64,000 nucleotides of DNA from NCBI RefSeq assembly GCF_000744655.1, contig NZ_JQMJ01000004.1, positions 6,572,001 through 6,636,000 on the forward strand, given 5' to 3'. Positions 44,593 through 55,633 of the stretch are shown here, in pieces. Position 1 is the stretch's first letter, and every line of letters begins with the position of its first letter. Under the pieces are notes generated by a model. It was not told where the DNA came from. It worked only from the letters and a program-made list of their open reading frames with translations, and ran no database searches. The stretch comes from Streptacidiphilus rugosus AM-16 (GTDB lineage Bacteria; Actinomycetota; Actinomycetes; Streptomycetales; Streptomycetaceae). A program made the translations under genes and the position numbers.

Positions 44593-45579
44593 CTACTCGG
44601 GACTTCCCGGCGCCGCGTCGAGCTCGGCGCGCAGGTCGCGGCGCAGCTCCTTGGGGAGCGAGAACTGCAGGTGCTCCTCCACCGAGCGCACCTCCTCGAC
44701 GTCGCCGAAGCCGCGCTCGGCGAGCCAGGCGAGCACGCCCTTGACCAGGATCTCCGGCACGGACGCGCCGCTGGTGACGCCGACCGTGGCCACACCCTCC
44801 AGCCAGGCCTCGTCGATCTCGTCGGCGAAGTCGACCAGGTGGGCGTCCTTCGCGCCGGCCTCCAGCGAGACCTCGACCAGGCGGACCGAGTTGGAGGAGT
44901 TCTTCGAGCCGACCACGACGACCAGGTCCGCCTCGGCCGCGATCTGCTTGATGATCACCTGGCGGTTCTGCGTCGCGTAGCAGATGTCGTCGCTGGGCGG
45001 GCTGGTCAGCAGCGGGAAGCGCTGCTTCAGGGCGCCGACCGTGGCCATCGTCTCGTCCACCGAAAGGGTGGTCTGGGAGAGCCAGACGACCTTGGACTCG
45101 TCCCTGACCTTGACCTTGGCCACGTCCTCGGCGCCGTCGACCAGGTGGGTGCGCTCCGGCGCCTCGCCCATGGTGCCGATGACCTCTTCGTGGCCCTCGT
45201 GGCCGATGAGCAGGATGTCGTAGTCCTCCTCGGCGAAGCGGACGGCCTCCTTGTGCACCTTGGTGACCAGCGGGCAGGTCGCGTCGATCGTCGCGAGCTT
45301 TCCGGCCTTCGCCTCGTCGTGGACGGACGGCGCGACGCCGTGGGCGGAGAAGACCACGATGTTGCCCTCGGGCACCTCCTCCGTCTCGTCGACGAAGATC
45401 GCACCCTGCTTCTCGAGCGTCTGCACCACGTACTTGTTGTGGACGATCTCCTTGCGCACGTAGATCGGCGCCCCGTACTGCTCCAGGGCCTTCTCCACAG
45501 CGATGACGGCGCGGTCGACGCCCGCGCAGTAGCCGCGCGGAGCGGCGAGCAGGACACGACGTGCAGCGGTAGCAGACAT
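44593..45579 (-). CDS. ispH: 4-Hydroxy-3-methylbut-2-enyl diphosphate reductase
   Basis: 328 residues. The three iron-sulfur Cys are seen in GYCAGV (Cys18), DATCPLV and ICYATQNRQ; the substrate motif TQTTLS-like [10 protein letters not shown] is present. Last step of the MEP pathway, giving IPP and DMAPP. ATG 45579; a normal-length protein. Confidence 0.97.
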   Translation of the reverse strand: MSATAARRVLLAAPRGYCAGVDRAVIAVEKALEQYGAPIYVRKEIVHNKYVVQTLEKQGAIFVDETEEVPEGNIVVFSAHGVAPSVHDEAKAGKLATIDATCPLVTKVHKEAVRFAEEDYDILLIGHEGHEEVIGTMGEAPERTHLVDGAEDVAKVKVRDESKVVWLSQTTLSVDETMATVGALKQRFPLLTSPPSDDICYATQNRQVIIKQIAAEADLVVVVGSKNSSNSVRLVEVSLEAGAKDAHLVDFADEIDEAWLEGVATVGVTSGASVPEILVKGVLAWLAERGFGDVEEVRSVEEHLQFSLPKELRRDLRAELDAAPGSPE

Positions 45580-45699
45580 GAGGCCCAGCCTACCGCCAGG
45601 TCTCGCCCGGCTCAGGGCCCGACCGGGCGCCCCGGGGCGCGCCCGCGCAGCCGAGCGGACCGCGGGAGCACCAGGCCGGTGACAAGTGACCGGGAGCTT

Positions 45700-45970
45700 C
45701 CCCTCCACCCGCGCCAGACCCCCAGCCAGCTCCCGCCCGAGCGCCCGCCCCACCGTCCCGAGCCTCCACCCCGTCCCGGGCCTCCACTGCACCGAGCCGG
45801 CTGCCCGCCCGAGCCTCCTTCCCCGTCCCAGGCCTCCGCCCGAGCCTCCTCCCGCGTCCCGGGTCTCCTCTCCCGTCCCGGGCCCCGCCCCACCCAACTG
45901 GCTCCGACCGAGGCTCCTCCGCCGTCCCGGACCCCCGCCCGAACCTCCTTCCGACCGATCCGGCTCCCCC
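45700..45970. repeat. Degenerate C-rich tandem repeat between ispH and xseA
   Basis: Irregular units built from CCCGTCCCGGGCCTCC and CGCCCGAGCCTCCT, about 25-30 bp each, repeated 6-8 times with drift. The 45580-46071 gap holds no gene I can support; open frames here are Pro/Arg/Ser strings produced by the repeat. Confidence 0.6.
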
Positions 45971-46071
45971 GCCGAGCGGAGGATCAGGCGGGTGGAGAAC
46001 CGGCGGGGCCGCAGCTGACGCGGTGTCGGTTCCGGGGCCGTTCTGTCGGCGGCTGGCCGTAGGCTCGGGGC

Positions 46072-47286
46072 ATGGCACTCGAGACCTCCCCCGACGCCCC
46101 GATCCCGGTCAGCCGCGTCTCCCAGCTGATCGGCGGCTGGATCAGCCGCCTCGGCGCGGTGTGGGTCGAGGGCCAGATCACGGAGCTGAATCCGCGGCCG
46201 GGGGCCGGGGTCGTCTTCCTGACGCTGCGTGATCCCTCGCAGAACGTCTCGATCTCCGTCACCTGCTACCGCTCCGTCTTCGATCCGGTGGCCGGCCTGG
46301 TGCAGCCCGGCTCGCGCGTCGTCGTGCAGGCCAAGCCCGAGTGGTACGCACCCCGCGGCACGCTCTCCCTGCGGGCGGCCGAGATCCGCCTGGTGGGGTT
46401 GGGTGATCTGCTGGCCCGGCTGGAGCTGCTCAAGCGCGGCCTGGCCGCCGAGGGCCTGTTCGCCGCCGAGCGGAAGCGCCCGCTGCCGTTCCTGCCGCAG
46501 TGCATCGGGCTGGTGACGGGCCGGGCCAGCGCCGCCGAGCGCGACGTGCTGCAGAACGCCAGGCGACGCTGGCCCGCGGTCCGCTTCGAGGTGCGCAACG
46601 TGCCGGTGCAGGGCGTCTACGCGGTGCCCGAGGTGATCGGTGCGATCAAGGAGCTGGACGCCCACCCGGACGTGGACGTCATCATCGTGGCGCGCGGCGG
46701 CGGCAGCGTCGAGGATCTGCTGCCCTTCTCCGACGAGGCGCTGATCCGCGCGGTCGCCGAAACCCGGACACCGCTGGTCAGCGCGATCGGGCACGAGCCC
46801 GACCAGCCCCTGCTCGACTTCGTCGCCGATCTGCGCGCCTCGACGCCGACCGACGCGGCCAAGCGGGTCGTGCCCGACGTGCGCGAGGAGCTCGCCCGGG
46901 TGCACGCGCTGCGCGACCGGGCACGCCGGACGACAGAGGGGCGGCTGCACCGGGAGGAGGCGGCTCTGGCGAGCCTTCGCAGCCGCCCGGCCATGTCCGC
47001 ACCGCACCGTCTGGTCGACGACCGGGCGGCGGAGGTGCGCTCGCTGGTGGAACGCTCCCGGCGCACGCTGGGCCACCGCCTGGACCGCGCCTCCACGGAG
47101 CTGCACCACACACTGGCGCGGGTGGTCGCCCTCTCCCCCGCGGCGACGCTGCAGCGCGGCTACGCGGTGCTCCAGCGCGCCGAGGACGGCGCGGTCGTGC
47201 GGGCGGCGGACGAGGTCGCGGCGGGCGAGACCCTCCGTGCGCGGGTCGCGGAGGGCGAGTTCACCGTGACGGTCACCGGGAGCTGA
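46072..47286 (+). CDS. xseA: Exodeoxyribonuclease VII large subunit
   Basis: 404 residues. N-terminal OB fold ([10 protein letters not shown] ... VFLTLRD), then the catalytic domain with [38 protein letters not shown] and SAIGHEPD. Makes acid-insoluble oligonucleotides from single-stranded DNA with XseB. Its partner gene is at 47897, separated by an opposite acetyltransferase gene. Confidence 0.97.
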   Translation: MALETSPDAPIPVSRVSQLIGGWISRLGAVWVEGQITELNPRPGAGVVFLTLRDPSQNVSISVTCYRSVFDPVAGLVQPGSRVVVQAKPEWYAPRGTLSLRAAEIRLVGLGDLLARLELLKRGLAAEGLFAAERKRPLPFLPQCIGLVTGRASAAERDVLQNARRRWPAVRFEVRNVPVQGVYAVPEVIGAIKELDAHPDVDVIIVARGGGSVEDLLPFSDEALIRAVAETRTPLVSAIGHEPDQPLLDFVADLRASTPTDAAKRVVPDVREELARVHALRDRARRTTEGRLHREEAALASLRSRPAMSAPHRLVDDRAAEVRSLVERSRRTLGHRLDRASTELHHTLARVVALSPAATLQRGYAVLQRAEDGAVVRAADEVAAGETLRARVAEGEFTVTVTGS

Positions 47287-47343
47287 CACCCGGCCCCGGT
47301 TCCGCCGCGAGCGACGGAGGCGGCCGAAGCGAGCGCGGCGGCG

Positions 47344-47838
47344 TCAGCGCAGGGTGGTGCGCGAGAGCGCGACCGAGTGCTCGTGGAAGCCCAGGCTGCG
47401 GTAGAGGTCCTGGCCCAGCTCGCTGGCGTGGAGGTCGAGGCGGGTGGCGCCCCTCGCGTCGAACCAGGCGAGCAGCGCCTCCGTGCAGGCGCGGGCGTGG
47501 CCGCGACGCCGGCGGTCGGGGTCGGTGCAGATGTTGAAGATGAAGCCGAAGAGGCCGTCGGGGTGCCCCGGCGCCGGCAGGCGCTGTTCCAGCGTCCCGA
47601 CCGCGCAGGCCGCGAGGCGGCCTGGCCGCTCCTCGTCGTCCACGACGAAGACGCCGAAGGCCGGCTGTCCGCCCTCCCCCTCGGCCAGGCTCTTCCGCAG
47701 GATGCTCTCGGCGAGCGGCTTCCAGCCGTCCGGCGCGTCCGGGTCGAGCATGCCGCCCTGCATCGCGGCGAACATCACCTCCCTGAGGCGGACCAACTCG
47801 GGGGCGTCGTCTGGCACTGCTGCGCGTACGGAGGTCAT
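47344..47838 (-). CDS. GNAT-family N-acetyltransferase
   Basis: 164 residues from ATG 47838. The acetyl-CoA-binding loop reads DPDRRRRGHARACTEALLAWF (motif A, RxxGxA), preceded by GFIFNICTDP, with a C-terminal GATRLDLHASELGQDLYRSLGF. Substrate unknown. Inserted in the opposite direction between xseA and xseB. Confidence 0.9.
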   Translation of the reverse strand: MTSVRAAVPDDAPELVRLREVMFAAMQGGMLDPDAPDGWKPLAESILRKSLAEGEGGQPAFGVFVVDDEERPGRLAACAVGTLEQRLPAPGHPDGLFGFIFNICTDPDRRRRGHARACTEALLAWFDARGATRLDLHASELGQDLYRSLGFHEHSVALSRTTLR

Positions 47839-47896
47839 GGCGCGGACCCTAGCCGCGCCCTCACACGATGTCAGTCGGGTTTCATAAGCTGGGCTC

Positions 47897-48187
47897 ATGG
47901 CGAAGCAGGCAAAGCAGGAGGCCACGGCGGACGACGCGGCCGCCGCGCAGGACGCGATGGGCTACGAGCAGGCTCGGGACGAGCTGCTCGACGTCGTGCG
48001 CAGGCTGGAGACGGGTGGCGGCACCCTGGAGGAGTCGCTGGCGCTGTGGGAGCGCGGCGAGCAGCTCGCCAAGGTGTGCGAACGCTGGCTCGACGGTGCC
48101 CGGGCCCGGCTGGACGCGGCGCTCGCCGAGGGCGAGGCGGCGGACGCAGGCGCAGGCGACCTGGTGGAGGCCGACGAGGACGAGTGA
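47897..48187 (+). CDS. xseB: Exodeoxyribonuclease VII small subunit
   Basis: 96 residues. [52 protein letters not shown] is the XseB core, with an acidic tail (VEADEDE). Confidence 0.95.
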   Translation: MAKQAKQEATADDAAAAQDAMGYEQARDELLDVVRRLETGGGTLEESLALWERGEQLAKVCERWLDGARARLDAALAEGEAADAGAGDLVEADEDE

Positions 48188-48221
48188 CAGGGATCACTTT
48201 CCCGTTATCTGTTTTGGAAAT

Positions 48222-48237
48222 AGTTGAAGCATCACCT
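48222..48237 (+). promoter_or_regulatory. Candidate operator before the nitroreductase gene
   Basis: AGTTGA-AGCA-TCACCT, an inverted repeat with one mismatch, 64-79 bp upstream of the start. MarR/HxlR-type regulators use such sites; no regulator gene is adjacent. Confidence 0.35.
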
Positions 48238-48300
48238 ACGTTGGATCCCGAAGGCGGCGCCCCCGAGCCGCCTTCATCCAGATCTTTCAGAGGTGTGACC

Positions 48301-48903
48301 ATGACTTCCGACGTCCTCGCTCTCGACACCGCCGCCCAGGACCTGCTCTTCCGTGAGGCCCGCACGGCCAACACCTTCACCGACGAGCCGGTGACCGACG
48401 AGCAGGTCCAGGCGATCTACGAGCTGGTCAAGTACGCGCCGACGTCGATGAACATGCAGCCGCTGCGCATCGTGCTGGTCCGTTCTCCCGAGGCCCGCGA
48501 GCGTCTGGTCTCGCACCTCATGGACGGGAACAAGCAGAAGACCGCCCAGGCCCCGCTGGTCGCCATCCTGGCCACGGACCACGAGTTCCACGAGGAGCTG
48601 CCGACGCAGTTCCCGCACTTCCCGCAGGCCAAGGACGCGATCTTCGGCGAGCGCCCGGTCCGCGAGGCGGCCGGCTCGTTCAACGCCGCGCTCCAGGTCG
48701 GCTACTTCATCATCGGCGTCCGCGCCGCCGGCCTGGCCGCCGGCCCGATGACCGGCTTCGACGCCGAGGGCATCAACAAGGAGTTCTTCACGGACGGCGA
48801 CCACCAGGTCCTCGCCGTGGTGAACATCGGCAAGCCGGGCGAGAACGCCTGGTTCCCGCGCAGCCCGCGCCTCGCCTTCGACGAGGTCGTCACCACCGTC
48901 TGA
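48301..48903 (+). CDS. Nitroreductase-family protein (malonic semialdehyde reductase/RutE-like)
   Basis: 200 residues. [16 protein letters not shown] and [28 protein letters not shown] are the FMN-binding segments of the HadB/RutE nitroreductase group, reductases of malonic semialdehyde or related compounds. Starts at ATG 48301 with AGAGGTG upstream. Confidence 0.88.
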   Translation: MTSDVLALDTAAQDLLFREARTANTFTDEPVTDEQVQAIYELVKYAPTSMNMQPLRIVLVRSPEARERLVSHLMDGNKQKTAQAPLVAILATDHEFHEELPTQFPHFPQAKDAIFGERPVREAAGSFNAALQVGYFIIGVRAAGLAAGPMTGFDAEGINKEFFTDGDHQVLAVVNIGKPGENAWFPRSPRLAFDEVVTTV

Positions 48904-48938
48904 TCCCCGGCGGCAGCAGCCCACCGCAGCACGAACGA

Positions 48939-48983
48939 ACAGAACGGCCCCGACCGAGTACCGCCCGGTCGGGGCCGTTCTGT
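48939..48983. terminator. Bidirectional terminator
   Basis: Perfect 18-bp stem ACAGAACGGCCCCGACCG / CGGTCGGGGCCGTTCTGT with a 9-nt loop, between the convergent nitroreductase and DUF4245 genes. Confidence 0.88.
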
Positions 48984-49003
48984 GCTGCCTGCTTCCTGCG
49001 GCG

Positions 49004-49570
49004 TCAGTGATCGGTGAGCTTCGCGGCGAAGTCGCCGAGCTTGGCGAAGGTCTCGGTGCCGAAGACGACCGTGGTGCCCTTCGGGCCGACCAGGACCAGC
49101 GCCTGGTAGCGGCTGCCCTGGTAGTGGGTCCAGGCGACGCCGTTGACCAGCGTCGTCGCGGACTGCTTCTCGCCGTCGACGGTCGCGTCGTGGATGAACG
49201 CGTCCGCGGCGCCGTTGCTCTGCTTGATCGCGACGTACTGCTTGTCCGGGTCGATGAAGCCGAGGGTCCAGACCGCGCCCTGCGGGTTGGAGCCGTCGTA
49301 GTTCACCGCCGTCGCGTTCCAGCCCGAGGACAGGCCCTGCGGCGCGAGCAGCGGGTAGGGCGCGGCACGGCGGGCGGAGAGGACCGAGTCCTGGTACGCG
49401 ACCGGGTGCACGCCGTCACCGCCGCTGTGCGGGATGAAGAAGTAGATCACTATGCCCGCCGCCAGCACCGCGGCCAGCGACAGCACCATGTCGCGCACGG
49501 ATTTGGCGGCCATCCCCGGCCGCTTGCGTACTGTCACGTTCTCGGTTGCCACCCCACCATGGTGACCCAT
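49004..49570 (-). CDS. DUF4245 membrane-anchored protein
   Basis: 188 residues from ATG 49570 (start uncertain; GTG 49549 is an alternative). Basic [17 protein letters not shown], then one transmembrane helix ([15 protein letters not shown]), then an extracytoplasmic domain containing [24 protein letters not shown]. This is the DUF4245 layout commonly found beside glpX in Streptomyces. Function unknown. Confidence 0.88.
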   Translation of the reverse strand: MGHHGGVATENVTVRKRPGMAAKSVRDMVLSLAAVLAAGIVIYFFIPHSGGDGVHPVAYQDSVLSARRAAPYPLLAPQGLSSGWNATAVNYDGSNPQGAVWTLGFIDPDKQYVAIKQSNGAADAFIHDATVDGEKQSATTLVNGVAWTHYQGSRYQALVLVGPKGTTVVFGTETFAKLGDFAAKLTDH

Positions 49571-49717
49571 CGCCCCAGGCCACCCCGCCACCGGGTCCCC
49601 CGCTGCGGTGCCGCCACGGCCGGGACGTGCCGGGCGCCACAGACATTTTCCCAGGTCGCGGATACGATCGCAGGACCCTCATTCCGGCCGTCGGCGTACA
49701 GAGAGGTACGAAATTCG

Positions 49718-50758
49718 ATGACCGAGCAGCACCAGCACCGTCTGCCCTCGTCTCTGGAGGTCGCCCCGGAGGCGCCTGATCGCAACCTCGCCCTCGAACT
49801 CGTCCGGGTGACCGAGGCCGCCGCCATGGCCGCCGGTCGCTGGGTCGGCAAGGGTGACAAGAACGGAGCGGACGGAGCGGCCGTCCGCGCCATGCGCACC
49901 CTCGTCCACACCGTCTCGATGAACGGCATCGTCGTCATCGGCGAGGGCGAGAAGGACGAAGCCCCGATGCTCTTCAACGGGGAGCGGATCGGCGACGGCA
50001 CCGGTGCGGAGTGCGACGTCGCGGTCGACCCGATCGACGGCACCACGCTGACGGCCAAGGGCATGCCCAACGCCGTGGCCGTGCTCGCGGTGGCGGACCG
50101 CGGCACCATGTTCGACCCGAGCGCGGTCTTCTACATGGACAAGCTCGTCGCGGGCCCGGAAGCGGCCGGTCTCGTCGACATCAACGCCCCCGTCGCCGAC
50201 AACGTGCGTGCCGTGGCGCGCTCGAAGGGGATAGGGCCGGAGGACGTCACCGTCGTCCTGCTGGACCGCCCGCGCCACGAGAAGCTGGCGCAGGAGATCC
50301 GTGCGGCCGGCGCGCGGATCAAGTTCATCTCGGACGGCGACGTCGCGGGCGCGATCATGGCGGTCCGCGAGGGCACCGGCGTCGACCTGCTGCTGGGCGT
50401 CGGCGGCACGCCCGAGGGCATCATCGCGGCCTGCGCGATCAAGTGCCTGGGCGGCGTGATCCAGGGCAAGCTCTGGCCCAAGGACGAGGCGGAGCGCCAG
50501 AAGGCGCTGGACGCCGGACACGACCTGGACCGCGTGCTGCTCACGGACGACCTGGTCAGCGGCGAGAACGTGTTCTTCGTGGCGACCGGCATCACCGACG
50601 GCGAGCTGCTGCGCGGCGTCCACTACCGCCAGGAGACCGCGACGACGAGCTCGCTCGTCATGCGCTCGAAGAGCGGCACGATCCGCCAGATCGACAGCGT
50701 CCACCGCCTGTCCAAGCTCCGCGCGTACAGCGCCGTGGACTTCGACCGCGCCAACTGA
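49718..50758 (+). CDS. glpX: Class II fructose-1,6-bisphosphatase
   Basis: 346 residues. [28 protein letters not shown] (metal-binding), [10 protein letters not shown] and [11 protein letters not shown] are GlpX signatures. Gluconeogenic dephosphorylation of fructose-1,6-bisphosphate, Li+-sensitive family. ATG 49718, AGAGG 9 bp upstream. Normal length. Confidence 0.97.
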   Translation: MTEQHQHRLPSSLEVAPEAPDRNLALELVRVTEAAAMAAGRWVGKGDKNGADGAAVRAMRTLVHTVSMNGIVVIGEGEKDEAPMLFNGERIGDGTGAECDVAVDPIDGTTLTAKGMPNAVAVLAVADRGTMFDPSAVFYMDKLVAGPEAAGLVDINAPVADNVRAVARSKGIGPEDVTVVLLDRPRHEKLAQEIRAAGARIKFISDGDVAGAIMAVREGTGVDLLLGVGGTPEGIIAACAIKCLGGVIQGKLWPKDEAERQKALDAGHDLDRVLLTDDLVSGENVFFVATGITDGELLRGVHYRQETATTSSLVMRSKSGTIRQIDSVHRLSKLRAYSAVDFDRAN

Positions 50759-50784
50759 CGCGCTTCCGCGCCGCAGGCGCGCCA

Positions 50785-50886
50785 AGGGGCGCGGGGAACT
50801 GCGCGAGCAACCACCCTGCCGGGATGGCCCTGCTCGTGCGGCGACACACCACTCCGGTGGCTTGTCGCGCCGTTCCTCGCGCCCCT
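50785..50886. repeat. Dispersed palindromic intergenic repeat, copy C
   Basis: AAGGGGCGCGGGGAACTGCG, extending into CGAGCAACCACCC, pairs with GGTGGCTTGTCGCGCCGTTC, which ends CCTCGCGCCCCT; two changes in the right arm. Located just after glpX. Confidence 0.78.
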
Positions 50887-50996
50887 GGGTAGTGCAACTG
50901 GGCCACCGTCGCGAAGCGCACCCACCCGGTCGCGCCCACGCGCCGGAGGCGCGAAGGCAAAGCCTCGCGCCTCTGAGGCGGTGCAACCGGCCGGCG

Positions 50997-51356
50997 TCAG
51001 CCGGCGATGCGGAGGTCCTGGTCGTGGCGGCGCCGGCGCGCGAGGACGACGCGGCGTTCCGCCGCGGTGAGGCCGCCCCAGACGCCGTAGGGCTCGGGCA
51101 TGATCAACGCGTGCTCGCGGCACTCCAGCAGCACCGGGCAGCGTGCGCAGACCCGCTTCGCCTGCTCCTCACGGGCCAGCCGCGCGGCGGTCGGCTCCTT
51201 GGAGGGCGCGAAGAACAGTCCCGCCTCGTCACGCCGGCATGCGGCACCCGTGTGCCAGGGGTTGTCCTCCGTGTCCGGGCCGCGCTGCGCGGGCACTGCA
51301 CTCCCCGCTACGCGGGGGCGGAAGACATCCTGACTGGCTTCGATCGGATGCAGCAC
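50997..51356 (-). CDS. WhiB-family iron-sulfur regulator
   Basis: 119 residues from GTG 51356 (AGGAG 8 bp upstream). Four Cys in the WhiB pattern: one in ACRRDE, CARC, and LEC; then GVWGGLTAAER, the G(V/I)WGG turn, and a basic C-terminus ARRRRHD. In S. coelicolor the corresponding place beside glpX and the fumarases holds wblI, so this may be its orthologue; recalled order, not checked. Binds a [4Fe-4S] cluster and works as a transcription factor. Confidence 0.92.
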   Translation of the reverse strand: MLHPIEASQDVFRPRVAGSAVPAQRGPDTEDNPWHTGAACRRDEAGLFFAPSKEPTAARLAREEQAKRVCARCPVLLECREHALIMPEPYGVWGGLTAAERRVVLARRRRHDQDLRIAG

Positions 51357-51567
51357 GGCGCACTCCTGACGACGGGCCTGGGGAGGGTGCACGCTCACGC
51401 ACGGCAACGTCGCGGTGAGTCGGTGTGAACCTGGATCTACCCCGGCTCAAGCGGATTCATGCACACGGCACACAATCCGATCGCCTGATCGTCATACGTG
51501 AACCCGCTTGACGCGGCGTCAGATCTTGTGCAGCGGAACCACTCCGTCCGCGGCCCGTCCGCCCCGG

Positions 51568-52281
51568 TCAGTCGAGGGACTTGCGGTCCTGGCCCCGGTC
51601 CAGCTCGGCGCGGTGCCGGCGTGCGGCGACGCCGCCGAAGATGGCCTTGCCACGGATGGTGACCACCGGGCCGGAGGCGTCGGTGCCGGCGGACTCGGAC
51701 ACGTCGAAGCCGCCGAAGATGCCCGTGCCGCCGCCGCGCAGGCCGACCGTCTCCGGCACCTTGATGTCGATGCCGCCGAAGATCGCCCGGCACTCGATGA
51801 CCAGCTCGGGACCGTCGAAGACGGCCTCGGTCAGATCGATCTCGACGCCGCCGAAGACCGCTCGCGCACTGAGCCTGCGGCCGGCGCGGAAGCGTCCCTT
51901 GCGCTGCGCGCCTCCGAAGATCGCCACCAGCTCGTTGGAGTCCGGCGTGATGTAGTCGCCTCCCGCCGGACTCTGCATCGACGCGGGCGCGGAGGTCGCA
52001 CGGGCGCCCGTCGCGGGGAGGTCCCGGGTGAGCGGGACCAGTTCGCCCATGGTCTTGGCCGCGTAGGCGGCGTCGAGGCGCTGGCTGTGCTCCTCCGCGT
52101 CGAGGCGGCCCTCCGCGTAGGCGTCGCGCAGGGCCTCGGCGACGCGCTCGCGGTCGGCGTCCGAGGCGCGCAACTCGTCGGCCGGGTCCGCGTGCGGCTT
52201 CCGCAGCGACGCCTGCGGCAGACGGTCCGGATCGGGAGACTGCGGGGACTGCGGGGACTGCGGCGACGAGGAGTTGTCCAC
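51568..52281 (-). CDS. DUF1707 / cell-wall-stress (LiaF-like) protein
   Basis: 237 residues. After a Ser/Pro-rich start built on a small PQS repeat, a DUF1707 segment ([39 protein letters not shown]) is followed by four IFGG repeats in a beta-helix-like C-terminal domain ([47 protein letters not shown]). This is the LiaF/DUF2154 adhesin-like fold. No membrane helix. GTG start at 52281. Function in cell-envelope response is inferred. Confidence 0.85.
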   Translation of the reverse strand: MDNSSSPQSPQSPQSPDPDRLPQASLRKPHADPADELRASDADRERVAEALRDAYAEGRLDAEEHSQRLDAAYAAKTMGELVPLTRDLPATGARATSAPASMQSPAGGDYITPDSNELVAIFGGAQRKGRFRAGRRLSARAVFGGVEIDLTEAVFDGPELVIECRAIFGGIDIKVPETVGLRGGGTGIFGGFDVSESAGTDASGPVVTIRGKAIFGGVAARRHRAELDRGQDRKSLD

Positions 52282-52494
52282 AGCCCCGAGAATAGTCAGC
52301 GCCTCCGCGCCCGGGCCAGAGATCCGCGTCCCCGACCTCGGCCGCGCCGCGCCTCCGGGGCGGCGACCCCCGCCACCGCCCCGGACTGTGATCCCCGGCA
52401 CCCTCCCCCGCACCGCCGACCGGTCCGGCCGCGGCGGTCGATACCCTGGAGGGCGCGCCGACGACGACGCCCGACCGTGAAGGACTGTCCGCTG

Positions 52495-54153
<1,659 letters not shown>

Positions 54154-54210
54154 CGCCCTCGGCGTGTCCGGGGCGGGAACAGGTTCCCGCCCTGGGACGC
54201 TGATCGGGAC

Positions 54211-55596
54211 ATGGAGAACTACCGGATCGAGCACGACTCGATGGGCGAGGTGCGCGTCCCCGCCGAGGCGAAGTGGGGCGCGCAGACGCAGCGCGCGGTG
54301 GAGAACTTCCCGATCTCAGGACAGCGGCTGGAGCGCGCGCACATCGCCGCGCTGGCGCAGATCAAGGCCGCCGCGGCCAAGGTGAACGCGAAGCTGGGCG
54401 TGCTGGACGAGGAGACCGCGGCCGCCGTGCGCAGTGCCGCGAAGGAGGTCGCCTCCGGCCGCTGGGACGACGAGTTCCCGATCGACGTCTTCCAGACCGG
54501 CTCCGGCACGTCCTCCAACATGAACATGAACGAGGTCGTCGCGAACCTGGCGTCGGAGCGGCTCGGCCGGGCGGTCCACCCGAACGACCACGTCAACGCC
54601 AGCCAGTCGTCGAACGACGTCTTCCCCAGCTCGATCCACATCGCGGCCGCCTCCGCCGTCGTGCACGACCTGATTCCGGCGCTGAACCACCTCGCGGACG
54701 TGCTCGCGCGCAAGTCGGAGGAGTTCGCCAGCGTCGTGAAATCCGGCCGGACCCACCTGATGGACGCCACGCCGGTGACCCTCGGGCAGGAGTTCGGCGG
54801 CTACGCGGCCCAGGTGCGGCACGGCGTCGAGCGGCTGCGGGCGACGCTGCCCCGGGTGGCCGAGCTGCCGCTGGGCGGGACGGCGGTCGGCACCGGGATC
54901 AACACGCCGCCCGGCTTCTCCGCCGCCGTGATCGCGGAGGTGGCGCGCGCGACGGGCCTGCCGCTGACCGAGGCCCGGGACCACTTCGAGGCGCAGGGCG
55001 CGAGGGACGGGCTGGTCGAGCTGAGCGGGCAGCTGCGCACCATCGCCGTCGGCTTCACCAAGATCTCCAACGACCTCCGTTGGATGGGCTCGGGCCCGCG
55101 GACGGGTCTGGGGGAGATCAACCTCCCCGATCTGCAGCCCGGCTCCTCGATCATGCCGGGGAAGGTCAACCCGGTGATCCCCGAGGCGATGCTGATGGCC
55201 GCCGCCCAGGTCGTCGGCAACGACGCGACGGTGACCCTGGCCGGCGCGAGCGGCAACTTCGAGCTCAACGTGATGCTGCCGGTGATCGCGCGCAACGTGC
55301 TGGAGTCGGTGCGGCTGCTCGCCAACGTGGCCCGGCTGCTGGCGGACCGGACCGTGGACGGGATCACCGCCAACGTCGAGAGGCTGCGGGAGTACGCGGA
55401 GTCCTCGCCCTCGGTGGTCACCCCGCTCAACCGCTTCCTCGGCTACGAGGAGGCGGCGAAGATCGCCAAGCAGGCCCTGGCGGAGCAGAAGACGATCCGC
55501 CAGGTCGTGCTCGACCGCGGTCATGTCGCGCAGGGGCGGATCACCGAGCAGCAGCTGGACGAAGTCCTGGACGTGCTGCGGATGACCCGCCCCTGA
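54211..55596 (+). CDS. fumC: Class II fumarate hydratase
   Basis: 461 residues. [32 protein letters not shown] and the signature [15 protein letters not shown] are complete. Oxygen-stable fumarase. Having both classes together lets the TCA step run at low and high oxygen or iron. Confidence 0.97.
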   Translation: MENYRIEHDSMGEVRVPAEAKWGAQTQRAVENFPISGQRLERAHIAALAQIKAAAAKVNAKLGVLDEETAAAVRSAAKEVASGRWDDEFPIDVFQTGSGTSSNMNMNEVVANLASERLGRAVHPNDHVNASQSSNDVFPSSIHIAAASAVVHDLIPALNHLADVLARKSEEFASVVKSGRTHLMDATPVTLGQEFGGYAAQVRHGVERLRATLPRVAELPLGGTAVGTGINTPPGFSAAVIAEVARATGLPLTEARDHFEAQGARDGLVELSGQLRTIAVGFTKISNDLRWMGSGPRTGLGEINLPDLQPGSSIMPGKVNPVIPEAMLMAAAQVVGNDATVTLAGASGNFELNVMLPVIARNVLESVRLLANVARLLADRTVDGITANVERLREYAESSPSVVTPLNRFLGYEEAAKIAKQALAEQKTIRQVVLDRGHVAQGRITEQQLDEVLDVLRMTRP

Positions 55597-55633
55597 GGTG
55601 CTGTTCAGTTGTGGCGCCGGTCGATCCCCCTGG

